DNA of 64,000 bases from Butyrivibrio sp. GTDB taxonomy: Bacteria; Bacillota; Clostridia; Lachnospirales; Lachnospiraceae. The translations under genes and the position numbers were made by a program. The notes below the pieces were generated by a model that was not told the origin of the DNA, ran no database searches, and worked only from the letters and a program-made list of their open reading frames with translations. Position 1 is the stretch's first letter, and every line of letters starts with the position of its first letter. Positions 8,200-16,277 of this stretch are shown here, piece after piece. The stretch is taken from contig NZ_JAGBLU010000030.1 in NCBI RefSeq assembly GCF_017635265.1, positions 1 through 64,000 on the forward strand, given 5' to 3'.

Positions 8200-8748
8200 T
8201 CAAACACTGTTAAGCGATATCACCATCTCTGCAGCCTCAAGCATTGTTGTGCCTGAGTTCATGGCGCACTTTTGCAGGTACTTGTGTGCTTCGGGTTCAG
8301 ACATATGATGTCTCTCCATCAAAAGTTCTTTGGCTTTGGTTATGGTCTTCATATCGGCTTCACTTTTATGAAGCCTTTTTTGTTTAGCCTTTTTTCTGGA
8401 TAAAGTAACACCTTCAAGCATCATGTTGATAGTTGAATAAAAGTCTGCTTTTGAAAATGGAGATGGAAGAAATACCAGTTTTTCTCCATATTTATCAAAA
8501 GGAGCCTTATCCGCAGATGCAATCATCAGCATCTGAAAATAACCGGGAAGGTCCTGCGCAAGTTCAGAAAAGAGCATGTCATTTAAGCGGTAGCCACATA
8601 CTATGACTCCGCTCCCGAGATCCTCCATGGCAGAAAGCGCCTTCACACCTGTTGTACAGACAATTACGTTATCATATCCGCCACGCAGCAATATGCTTTT
8701 TATATGCTGAGCATCCTCTGCTCTTGAAAAAGCTACGATTATATTCAC
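8200..8748 (-). CDS. ANTAR-domain RNA-binding antiterminator with degenerate receiver
   Basis: A 182-residue protein. Residues 1-115 resemble a response-regulator receiver, but the phospho-acceptor position in GVIVCGYRL carries Gly instead of Asp, so phosphorylation there is unlikely. Residues about 120-182 match the three-helix ANTAR domain (ITKAKELLMERHHMSEPEAHKYLQ...AAEMVISL). ANTAR proteins bind paired RNA hairpins and stop terminators from forming. It lies 15 bases after glnA, whose leader carries a terminator with an alternative hairpin (10101-10157). The simplest reading is autogenous nitrogen control by antitermination. How the signal reaches a receiver without Asp is unknown; glutamine synthetase itself may be the partner. 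Confidence 0.88.
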   Translation of the reverse strand: MNIIVAFSRAEDAQHIKSILLRGGYDNVIVCTTGVKALSAMEDLGSGVIVCGYRLNDMLFSELAQDLPGYFQMLMIASADKAPFDKYGEKLVFLPSPFSKADFYSTINMMLEGVTLSRKKAKQKRLHKSEADMKTITKAKELLMERHHMSEPEAHKYLQKCAMNSGTTMLEAAEMVISLNSV

Positions 8749-8763
8749 TCAAGCTGCCCCGAA

Positions 8764-10080
8764 TCAGAAATTATTGAGATACTTATCGATTTCCCACTTT
8801 GTCACACAGGTTCTAAACTCTTTCCACTCAGTTTTCTTGGCTTCAAGAATCTTGTTATGAACATCCGCTCCAAGAACTTCTCTGGTAAAAGAGTCTGTCT
8901 GATATGAATAAAGCGCCTCTCCAAGTGTGTGCGGAAGCACATCAAGATCCATTCCTTTGTTGTCATCTTTTTCAGATACTGCTTCCGGAGGTGTCATCTT
9001 TTTCTCTATTCCATCAAGACCTGCTGCCAGCAAAAGAGCTATTGCAAGATATGGATTGCAGGTGGCATCGGGATTTCTCACTTCAATTTGTGGATTTAAG
9101 TCAAGGTCTTTTGAAATTCGAATAAGGGCACTTCTGTTAGCCGAATTAGAAGACCATGATATATTAACAGGCGCATCATAACCGGGAACCAATCTTTTAT
9201 ATGAGTTAACAATAGGATTGGTTATCAGTGTCATCCCCTTCACATGGCAGAGAACACCGGCAACAAACTGCTTTGCTGTATCTGAAAGCTGTCCATCATC
9301 GCATGTAAAGAGATTTTTTCCATTTTCATCAGCACATACAAAGCTCATATGCATTCCGGATCCGCTTATACCTTCTACAGGCTTAGGCATAAAAGTTGCA
9401 TAAAGTCCGTGCTTCTTGGCAATTGTCTTTACTGCCATTCTAAAGGTCATAATCATATCAGCCGCCCTCACAGGTTCCTCTCCGGAAAACTGAATTTCAT
9501 GCTGTGCAGCCGCTATCTCATGATGTGAGGAAGCAATATCAAATCCCATTTCCTCCAGATTAAGGATTATTTCTCTTCTGACATTCTCCCCCTGATCAAG
9601 AGGTGCAACATCAAAATATCCGGCTCTTTCCTTGGTAGTGGTTGTGGGCTGACCATTATCATCATAATCGAACAAAAAGAACTCGGGCTGAGGATTTACT
9701 TTGAAATTGAGCCCCATTTCCTTTGCTTTTTCAACCACTTGTTTAAGCACATTTCTGGGATCTCCGGAAAATGGCCTGTTATCTGCGGTATAAACATTGC
9801 AGAACATTCTGGCAACCTTCCCCGCCTGTGGTCTCCATGGATATATCTCAAAACTGTCAAGATCAGGATAAAGATACATATCACTCTCTTCATTTCTTAC
9901 AAATCCCTCAACAGATATTCCATCAAAGGCGTACTTGTTGTCCAAGGCCTTTTCAAGACCACTTGAAGGTATGGCAATATTTTTGGGTACTCCAAAAAGA
10001 TCACAGAACTGGAGCCTTATAAAAGCCACATCCTCTTCATCAACGATACGTATAATATCCTCTCTGGTGTATTTGCTCAT
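8764..10080 (-). CDS. glnA: Glutamine synthetase, type I
   Basis: A 438-residue glutamine synthetase that makes glutamine from glutamate, ammonia and ATP. It has the beta-grasp N-terminus (IRLQFCDLFGVPKN), the metal and substrate residues in EFFLF, SSHHEIAAAQHEIQF, GSGMHMSF and NPIVNSYKRLVPGYDAPV, and ends near RTCVTKWEIDKYL. The C-terminal adenylylation tyrosine motif of Gram-negative enzymes is not seen, as expected for the Firmicutes GSI-alpha type. The start MSKYTRED was chosen because GGAGGG lies six bases upstream; a longer frame upstream has no site. It is followed by the ANTAR gene. Regulation is probably by leader termination plus feedback. Confidence 0.96.
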   Translation of the reverse strand: MSKYTREDIIRIVDEEDVAFIRLQFCDLFGVPKNIAIPSSGLEKALDNKYAFDGISVEGFVRNEESDMYLYPDLDSFEIYPWRPQAGKVARMFCNVYTADNRPFSGDPRNVLKQVVEKAKEMGLNFKVNPQPEFFLFDYDDNGQPTTTTKERAGYFDVAPLDQGENVRREIILNLEEMGFDIASSHHEIAAAQHEIQFSGEEPVRAADMIMTFRMAVKTIAKKHGLYATFMPKPVEGISGSGMHMSFVCADENGKNLFTCDDGQLSDTAKQFVAGVLCHVKGMTLITNPIVNSYKRLVPGYDAPVNISWSSNSANRSALIRISKDLDLNPQIEVRNPDATCNPYLAIALLLAAGLDGIEKKMTPPEAVSEKDDNKGMDLDVLPHTLGEALYSYQTDSFTREVLGADVHNKILEAKKTEWKEFRTCVTKWEIDKYLNNF

Positions 10081-10100
10081 TTTTCCCTCCATACAAATAA

Positions 10101-10157
10101 CAAAAATGGCGCACAAAACAAACGATCCCTCTGATCATTGTCTTGGCGCCCTTGCCA
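10101..10157 (-). promoter_or_regulatory. glnA leader: terminator with competing ANTAR-type hairpin
   Basis: On the minus strand, a 4-bp stem TGGC/GCCA closes the six-base loop AAGGGC (10144-10157), with A at loop position 1 and G at position 4, the ANTAR signature. A second hairpin, AATGATC-AGAGG-GATCGTT, lies at 10121-10139. The GGCGCC of the first hairpin can instead pair with GCGCC at 10108-10112 to give a long, nearly continuous stem around the second hairpin, followed by ATTTTT, which is an intrinsic terminator. The two folds exclude each other. Confidence 0.7.
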
Positions 10158-10165
10158 CTATTTTT

Positions 10166-10194
10166 ATATTATTTATTTTTGTCGTCACTGTCAA
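10166..10194 (-). promoter_or_regulatory. glnA promoter
   Basis: The minus strand has -35 TTGACA (10189-10194) and -10 TAATAT (10166-10171) with a 17-base spacer. The predicted start is near 10159, so the first leader hairpin would form at the very 5' end of the transcript. Confidence 0.8.
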
Positions 10195-10202
10195 CGAACA
10201 AA

Positions 10203-10904
10203 TCAGAAACTATACTGTAAAACCAAGTCACTTATAATCCTGTAAGTCCCTCTTGGAACCGCAAACTCTATCCCGTCTTCCATTGTCAGAGCATCCTTTG
10301 TTATTCTTAGTACTTTTTTTAAGTTTACAATGACGTTCTTGCCCAAAAGATAAAAGTATGAAACATCCCCAAGGTCATCCATCAGCATTTGCATTGTACT
10401 TCTTACAAGGTAACTTCTATTTACTGTCACAATCCGCTTATAATGGTCCTCTGATTGAATATAAATTATATCATCTACAGAGACTTTACTGACTTCGCCG
10501 CTGTCCCTGACTGTGATGTAGTGAATCTCTTCTTCAACGCACACCCTATCCATAGCAGCAAAAAACTCTTCCTCAAGAATTGGCTTTTCCAGATAATGAA
10601 CGGCATGTATTCTGAAAGCCTCTTTATAGAATGCATTAGAAGAAGTCATAAAGATAATCTGACCGCCACTATCTTTTTTCCTGATTGCATCTGCTATTTC
10701 TATGCCATTCATCTTATCAATATAGATGTCCAAAAGATATATGTCATAGCTGTCTTTTTCCATAGCGCCAAGAAGTTCTATAGATGAGTTAAAGATATCC
10801 ACTTTAAAATCAACACCTGATTTTGATCTTTTATATCTTTCCAAAAGCTTTGCCGCCTCAGCAGCTGAGCTTTTTTCATCATCACAAATTGCAACCTTGT
10901 ACAT
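10203..10904 (-). CDS. LytTR-family response regulator
   Basis: A 233-residue regulator. The receiver domain (residues 1-120) has the acidic pair ICDDE at its start, phospho-acceptor Asp in YLLDIYI, the Thr/Ser of FMTSSN and Lys of LEKP. A LytTR DNA-binding domain follows (residues about 130-233: YIQSEDHYKRIVTVNRSYLVRSTM and IVNLKKVLRI). Such proteins usually act with a 5TM or HPK10 histidine kinase, but no kinase is nearby. The start MYKVAIC has GGGGGA upstream; the longer frame begins inside upstream DNA without a site. It lies 29 bases after a lipoprotein gene, which may belong to the same transcript. Confidence 0.9.
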   Translation of the reverse strand: MYKVAICDDEKSSAAEAAKLLERYKRSKSGVDFKVDIFNSSIELLGAMEKDSYDIYLLDIYIDKMNGIEIADAIRKKDSGGQIIFMTSSNAFYKEAFRIHAVHYLEKPILEEEFFAAMDRVCVEEEIHYITVRDSGEVSKVSVDDIIYIQSEDHYKRIVTVNRSYLVRSTMQMLMDDLGDVSYFYLLGKNVIVNLKKVLRITKDALTMEDGIEFAVPRGTYRIISDLVLQYSF

Positions 10905-10932
10905 AAAATCCCCCGGTTTTTCTATTGTTACT

Positions 10933-12552
10933 TTATTTTTCAGCACTGAATTCTTCAGATTCAACGACTTCTCCGGTCTCATAATCTACCTTGCTAAAAA
11001 TAATCTTATTCTCCGTTTTGTCATATTCTTTTTTATACACATAACGGATTCCTTCTTCAATAGCTTCACGGTAGCCATACCACATCGGGCATCTATTTAT
11101 GAAACTGTTTGAGCTTTGAACCTCGCTGATCTCATTGGACACTTCTTCGGGTATTCCGTAATCGCTGTCATATTCGTATTCAAAATCAGCATAATCACCT
11201 ACTTCAGCATCTTCTCTTTCTATACCGGAAACATACTCCTGAGCATAGCCTCGCTCTAACTTATTAAGCTCGTTGAAATCATCTTCATCGGTAGTTATGC
11301 ATCTGGCCCAAAGATCTTCAGGGAACATTCTTTTTATTGAAGGAACAAAGTTACTTCCGTCTTCAGCCTCTTCATAACTTACAAGAGTGTATTCCTTTGA
11401 ATCATTCAACACAAATGTGATAACCGTAGGTATAGCTCCGCTGCCCGAGCACTTTACAAAATTGCCATTCTGGAACTCATACTCGCCATACATTGCAAGG
11501 CAATACGCTTTCACCTGCGGTCCATCCTCCTCACTGCTCATAAGGATATGTCCCTCTGCTGCAAGTTCTCCCTGAGAATACATTCCTGCATTTGACTTAA
11601 GGATTGCAGAAGAAATAGCATCATCCAGCGCCGTTGGATTATCAAGGGATACCTGGTTGTAGGCAAGAGCAGATAATGCCTTGATCTCGAAATCATTATA
11701 AACGCCATCGCTTCCCATTGTAGGCACTAAAGTTCCTATAATAGTCGGCATGTTCTCATAGTCCGCTTCTGAGCTTCCCGTTGTCTTAATACCGGGTGTA
11801 ACCTTGACTATCAGGTCATTTCCCGCATTCAGTGTATAACTGATATGATCACCAATGCAGATACTTTCTACATCTCCCGGATTATTGATCTCGCAGAGAT
11901 TATTTCCATCACTGTTAAAAGAAATCTTGTCTTCAGTTACATTTAATGTAATCATTTCAAGCAGTTTTTCCTGAACAAGTACAGGATCAACCGCATAAAT
12001 CATCTCAGACTTATCTGTTCCGATTGAGAAATAATACGGAATTTCTGCATGAACACCATTTTCTGAAATCGCTTCACCAACAAGCCACATGGTATTGTCA
12101 TCATAGTCTACACCTACAGCCGGGCATCTTCCATGCCTTACTTCAGGATAAGCTGTCTTATACTTGCCGGAGCCTGTCACAACCACTGTTCCATAGTCGT
12201 TGTAATCCTTGTTTCCTTCGCCAACGCTTAATAAATCCCACACGCTGACTTCCATACTAAGATCTCCATATACCCTCTGAAATCTGCTGTCATCATCAAG
12301 TTCAGCTATTTCCTCTTTTTCCAGAATGTTAGACATTTCACCGTAATCTTCATCAGAAATGTGATCGGTAGCCCATCCATACTCAAGAGTACCTTCAAGT
12401 TTTATTTCCGGTATGTTATTTACGGTCTCGTCAACACTTGCCTCTACAGATGAACTATCTGCAGCAGTTTCTTCGCTCACCTGGCTTCCACATCCCACAG
12501 CCATAACAATCATCATTACAGATAATAACCCTGACACAATTTTCTTCTTCAT
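10933..12552 (-). CDS. Large secreted lipoprotein, function unknown
   Basis: A 539-residue protein with a lipoprotein signal peptide (MKKKIVSGLLSVMMIVMAVGC, lipidation at Cys21) and a Ser/Glu-rich linker. The extracellular remainder is acidic and probably mostly beta (VVTGSGKYKTAYPEVRHGR, GDHISYTLNAGNDLIVKV). No family was recognised. AAAAAGGAG precedes ATG. It lies between the LytTR regulator and an FRG-domain gene, all on the minus strand with gaps of about 20-30 bases, so the three may form an operon. It could be a target of the LytTR regulator or a sensor for it; neither is shown by the sequence. Confidence 0.8.
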   Translation of the reverse strand: MKKKIVSGLLSVMMIVMAVGCGSQVSEETAADSSSVEASVDETVNNIPEIKLEGTLEYGWATDHISDEDYGEMSNILEKEEIAELDDDSRFQRVYGDLSMEVSVWDLLSVGEGNKDYNDYGTVVVTGSGKYKTAYPEVRHGRCPAVGVDYDDNTMWLVGEAISENGVHAEIPYYFSIGTDKSEMIYAVDPVLVQEKLLEMITLNVTEDKISFNSDGNNLCEINNPGDVESICIGDHISYTLNAGNDLIVKVTPGIKTTGSSEADYENMPTIIGTLVPTMGSDGVYNDFEIKALSALAYNQVSLDNPTALDDAISSAILKSNAGMYSQGELAAEGHILMSSEEDGPQVKAYCLAMYGEYEFQNGNFVKCSGSGAIPTVITFVLNDSKEYTLVSYEEAEDGSNFVPSIKRMFPEDLWARCITTDEDDFNELNKLERGYAQEYVSGIEREDAEVGDYADFEYEYDSDYGIPEEVSNEISEVQSSNSFINRCPMWYGYREAIEEGIRYVYKKEYDKTENKIIFSKVDYETGEVVESEEFSAEK

Positions 12553-12574
12553 AATTTCACTCCTTTTTGATAAA

Positions 12575-13381
12575 TCACTTGACGTAATAGTGACGTGCTA
12601 TCCACTTGGAAAGTCCTTCAAGTCCAGGATAAACAATTCGCTCACTCATATTGAGCTGGTCGAGCATATCTCGAACTCTCCACCTTAGCTTTTTATCAAT
12701 AATATATTTAACGGTGTCCTCTGTATTGTCCGAAAGGAACTTTTCTATATCCTTAATACCTGTCGGAACTACCGCGAAAAACGAGTGCTGATTAATGATT
12801 CTCTGATTGAGAGATGGCGGCTCGATTATAACCATTGATGAATCTCCCATATCCGTATCATACTGTTTTAAGCTGTTTCCTGTAAGTTCTTTTAGCATAT
12901 CTACTGTAAAAATCGTTGAGTGTTTTCTGTTTACCGCATATTTATACGGTTCGGGAAGATGATCAACCATTTCGGACATATTGATTCTCCAAACCATACA
13001 ATCATGTTTGTCCATCTCTTCCAGATTCTCTTCTGTCATAGCAAAATTCAGCCCTACCAGTGCCGATTGTGTCCAGTCCAATAACCTTGTAGGAAGTCCG
13101 TAGTGCTGTCCCAGAATCATCTGTCTCCAAACAGAGTGCCCTATGGAAGGCTCATCATTTATGGCATACTTGGCAAAATTCTCCAGAATCGCCGGTTCCA
13201 GCTGTTTTTGAAGATCTTTGCAATTTCTGCTAAGACTTGTGTACATCTTAAATGACGAATCAGACATTCCCCTGTATACATATGGGCTTCTGTTTCTATC
13301 AAGATCTGGCCTGTACTCCTGTTCTGTCAAAAGAGGCAACAGCTCTTCCAAAGTATCAATATGTATTTCTTTAATCATCAT
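12575..13381 (-). CDS. FRG-domain protein
   Basis: A 268-residue soluble protein with an FRG domain near its N-terminus. The name-giving motif appears as YRGMSDSSF at about residues 36-44, and the second conserved block LGQHYGLPTRLLDWTQSALVGLNFA is at about 90-114. FRG proteins are widespread in phages, mobile DNA and defense loci, but their activity is not established. Start options are two adjacent ATGs preceded by AAAGGG. It is the first gene of the run FRG-lipoprotein-LytTR. The C-terminus is rich in charged residues and lacks a recognised second domain. Confidence 0.85.
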   Translation of the reverse strand: MMIKEIHIDTLEELLPLLTEQEYRPDLDRNRSPYVYRGMSDSSFKMYTSLSRNCKDLQKQLEPAILENFAKYAINDEPSIGHSVWRQMILGQHYGLPTRLLDWTQSALVGLNFAMTEENLEEMDKHDCMVWRINMSEMVDHLPEPYKYAVNRKHSTIFTVDMLKELTGNSLKQYDTDMGDSSMVIIEPPSLNQRIINQHSFFAVVPTGIKDIEKFLSDNTEDTVKYIIDKKLRWRVRDMLDQLNMSERIVYPGLEGLSKWIARHYYVK

Positions 13382-13423
13382 TTATCCCTTTCAGTATATC
13401 TCCGGTCAAGATAAGTATAGCAT

Positions 13424-13457
13424 AAAAAAGGAAAACCCCACAGCATACGCCGTGGGG
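13424..13457 (-). terminator. Intrinsic terminator after the 13540 lipoprotein gene
   Basis: On the minus strand the stem CCCCAC/GTGGGG with a ten-base loop is followed by TTTTCCTTTTTT. It closes the monocistronic lipoprotein transcript before the FRG gene. The surrounding 13382-13539 holds no gene. Confidence 0.85.
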
Positions 13458-13539
13458 CCCATAAATCATTTAGATTGTTATCACTTTCTCACACAGCCTG
13501 CAAAATAACAACGGCTGTTTACTAAATAATAACTTTAGA

Positions 13540-14346
13540 TTACTTTACAGTAACTTTTGTGATGTGTGGATTAGCTCCTTCATACCAGTAAAGGAAACCT
13601 TCAACATCTACAACTGTGCCGGCTTCAAGACCACTTACAAGGTTGTAGAATTCTTCATCGCTGCCGTTTAAGTAGTACTCAAGGCAGAAATCGTAGCTAG
13701 CTCCATCCTTTGAAAGTGTAACATAGATATCATCGCCGGGCTGATCATTCTTAAACGCAACAGACTCAACTGTCATATCAGAGAAAGAAACAAGCTGATT
13801 CTGAAGGTCAATGAGTTCGTCCTTGCCAAGGAGATCTGTAGCATCCTTAGCTTCTGCTACGAAATTACCCTCTTCAATTTCATATGTAGCATCAACAATC
13901 TCAACTTCGCCTGACCACTCTGACTTAACACCAGTAACCTTAATCTTTGTACCCGGTACAAGCTTGTTATAATCGTCTTCTGAGCATGCCATTTCATAGA
14001 TGAAGTAAGCGCCATCCTGATCCTGTGTATAGAATGTTGCTTTATCTTCCCACCATGACTGCTTAGCCTGTACATAAGTCTCAACTACAACCTCTGTTTC
14101 AAGCTCAGCTGCTGCGAACTCAGCGTATGTCATAACGCCTTCTGACTTAGCATCATCTGCTACTGCCTCTGATGCCTCTGAAACTGCCTCTGCAGCTACT
14201 TCTGATGCAGCTTCTGTTGCTGTCTCAACTGCCTCTGATACAGCCTCTGTTGCTGTTTCTGCAGTCTCTGTTGTTGCCTTGCTTCCACATCCTACAAATG
14301 AAAGAGCAAGACCCATTGTCAAAACTACTGCTAATGTCTTTTTCAT
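13540..14346 (-). CDS. Lipoprotein with Ala/Glu-rich spacer and OB-fold-like domain
   Basis: A 268-residue lipoprotein. The signal peptide MKKTLAVVLTMGLALSFVGC leads to Cys20, then a low-complexity spacer of short units (TEAVSEA, VETATEA, AAEAVSEASEA) at about 25-60. Residues about 70-268 contain two similar beta-rich stretches, VETYVQAKQSWWEDKATFYT...KIKVTGVKS and VSFSDMTVESVAF...TVVDVEGFLYW, that read like OB-fold (BOF-type) modules. The start was chosen at MKKTLA because GGAGGG precedes it; the longer frame has none. It stands alone with its own terminator. The function is unknown; ligand or cation binding at the surface is inference. Confidence 0.78.
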   Translation of the reverse strand: MKKTLAVVLTMGLALSFVGCGSKATTETAETATEAVSEAVETATEAASEVAAEAVSEASEAVADDAKSEGVMTYAEFAAAELETEVVVETYVQAKQSWWEDKATFYTQDQDGAYFIYEMACSEDDYNKLVPGTKIKVTGVKSEWSGEVEIVDATYEIEEGNFVAEAKDATDLLGKDELIDLQNQLVSFSDMTVESVAFKNDQPGDDIYVTLSKDGASYDFCLEYYLNGSDEEFYNLVSGLEAGTVVDVEGFLYWYEGANPHITKVTVK

Positions 14347-14445
14347 AATATCCCTCCATGAAAAAAAGTTATGAGACATCCACTATAGATGTCTAACAAT
14401 ACCAAACAAAGAAATTATACTAAATAATAATTAAAATACAAATAT

Positions 14446-16041
14446 TTATTTGGATTTACCACTAATTTTGTCTCTGATTGCAAAAGCACCTATAATCACC
14501 CAGGCTGAAAACAAGAGGATTAAGAACACTACTGATTCGGAAGGGAGCGCACCAAGTTCTTTTTTCTGTCCGCCTATGGCCCCACTGCTTCCGCCCTGAT
14601 CAAGATGATAGAGAGATTTCACCTCTTCATAAAGATCATCAATAAACTTATCATCTACTGTTTTCTTTCTTCGAACAGCTTTTGTAACATTTTCGATCAT
14701 CTGCCCGGCGGCATCTCTAACAGATGTTGAACCGTTAAATACCGGTGTGACAAAAGTATTCTCAGTATTGTCCATAAGAAGCTTTGCAGCATCTATTTTC
14801 ACCTGATAATGATCATCATTATCAGTTCCGGCTTTAGCGATATAATCCTGATATTCAGATGCGTTCTGGGCTTTTAACGTAACAGGAACATATCCTTCTG
14901 TTTCTGAATAAGCTATCTGAACATCATTAGTCAAAAGATATTGAGCAAAAAGCCAAGACGCCAAGACTTCCTGTGAGTCAGACTTATTAAATACACAAAC
15001 AGACGGTCCCTGTGATATCATCTTTGGATTTTCAGGATCATATTGTGGAATTGTCATTACCTTAGTCTCAAAATCCACCAGTTTATCTTCAGCAATATCT
15101 ACAAGAGGCGCATCACTTCCCATCCAGGTAGCACCTGCTGTTGAATCAATAGCAAATATACACTGTCCGGCATTTAAGAAATTTGCAGGATATCCGGAAA
15201 TCTTAAAGGTTGAAAATGCTCCTGATTTAGTGTGCTCTGAAATGGTATTCAGGATTTCTTTTGTCGTATCGTTAAATAACAATATATTACCGTCGGAGTC
15301 AGAATAAGGAGCCCCCTTTTGCCACAGGCTCTGTATCATCATATTGTCAGTGGACTTATAAATGAATGGAATCATAACCTGCTGCCCATTTATCTTAAAG
15401 GTTCCATCTGCATTTTTTTCCATGGCTTTCTCTGATACTTCCCAGACAAAATCCCATGTAAGAGTTTCGGGAAGTTCGTATCCAAGAGCCTCAACATAAG
15501 TCTTGTTCACATAGCATGCCTCAGTTGATCTCATGTATGGAACAGCATAGTGATAGTCCCCTATTACGCACTCATTCAAAAATTCCGGCACAATCTCATC
15601 GACTTTTACCGAATCAAACTTTACTTCACTTCCGCCAAGACCGTATTTCTCATCTGCAAACAAACCATCAAGCGGCACCACAGTATTGCTGCCTGTCAGA
15701 TATGTAGCAATGTGATCCGGATATGTAATGCAGACATTCGGCGTTGTATTGGTTGATATATTCGTGATTACGTCATTATAGATCTTGCCATAATCCGTAT
15801 ACAGTCTCATATTCACAGTTATGTTCGGATATATATTCTCAAAGTCCTCTATCGCTTTATTGTATATCTCTGTCTGGACCTTATTTGTATCATTTTTTGC
15901 CCAAAATGTTATCTCTATATTCTTCGATTCATCAAATGATTCCGGTATATTAAACTCACTTCCACCTTTAGAACCATGACATCCCGTTAGCACAATTGCT
16001 GCAAATATTGATAAAGTTATAGTTTTCACATTTATAGTCAT
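14446..16041 (-). CDS. Sugar ABC transporter substrate-binding lipoprotein with C-terminal membrane anchor
   Basis: A 531-residue family 1 extracellular solute-binding protein. The lipoprotein signal ends at LTGC (Cys21), and the mature part opens with NIEITFWAKNDTNKVQTEIY, typical of the maltose/oligosaccharide cluster. The last 30 residues add an unusual feature, a transmembrane helix (VVFLILLFSAWVIIGAFAI) followed by positive residues, giving an anchor at both ends. It is the last gene of an ABC importer operon, 236 bases after the second permease, with a large hairpin in the gap (16093-16157). The sugar cannot be told from sequence. Confidence 0.9.
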   Translation of the reverse strand: MTINVKTITLSIFAAIVLTGCHGSKGGSEFNIPESFDESKNIEITFWAKNDTNKVQTEIYNKAIEDFENIYPNITVNMRLYTDYGKIYNDVITNISTNTTPNVCITYPDHIATYLTGSNTVVPLDGLFADEKYGLGGSEVKFDSVKVDEIVPEFLNECVIGDYHYAVPYMRSTEACYVNKTYVEALGYELPETLTWDFVWEVSEKAMEKNADGTFKINGQQVMIPFIYKSTDNMMIQSLWQKGAPYSDSDGNILLFNDTTKEILNTISEHTKSGAFSTFKISGYPANFLNAGQCIFAIDSTAGATWMGSDAPLVDIAEDKLVDFETKVMTIPQYDPENPKMISQGPSVCVFNKSDSQEVLASWLFAQYLLTNDVQIAYSETEGYVPVTLKAQNASEYQDYIAKAGTDNDDHYQVKIDAAKLLMDNTENTFVTPVFNGSTSVRDAAGQMIENVTKAVRRKKTVDDKFIDDLYEEVKSLYHLDQGGSSGAIGGQKKELGALPSESVVFLILLFSAWVIIGAFAIRDKISGKSK

Positions 16042-16092
16042 AGTAACGTCTCCGTTCTGAAATATCAGAAGCTATCATAAACCATTCATTAG

Positions 16093-16157
16093 CAGATGAT
16101 GGTTTCATAATCAGTCTTTGTGGGAACGTCCCCAAAGCGATTATGTAACTTCATCTG
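16093..16157 (-). repeat. Large imperfect hairpin between permease and binding-protein genes
   Basis: A 65-base inverted repeat. The outer arms CAGATGA/TCATCTG, middle arms TTTCATAATC/GATTATGTAA (9 of 10 pairing) and inner arms CTTTG..GGG/CCC..CAAAG close a six-base tip. No T-run follows on the minus strand, so it is more like an RNA-stability or processing element than a simple terminator. The rest of 16042-16277 has no gene. Confidence 0.75.
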
Positions 16158-16277
16158 CCCATCAATACTTATAAAGCTTCTTCCACCACTTGAGAGGAAC
16201 AAGGAAGTTAAACCTCACTGTGTTCGGTTTAACACGTTCGAACTAGCTTCGAAAATACCTCAGCAAGTTCTCACAGC

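Noticed and set aside
10905-11112. Plus-strand open frame opposite the LytTR/lipoprotein junction
   Set aside because: Antisense to two supported genes; no ribosome site and Phe-rich composition typical of a shadow.
14160-14280. Short direct repeats that might suggest a CRISPR array
   Set aside because: They are in frame with the lipoprotein spacer, have no unique spacers and encode Ala/Glu-rich units. No CRISPR array or cas gene was seen in the window.
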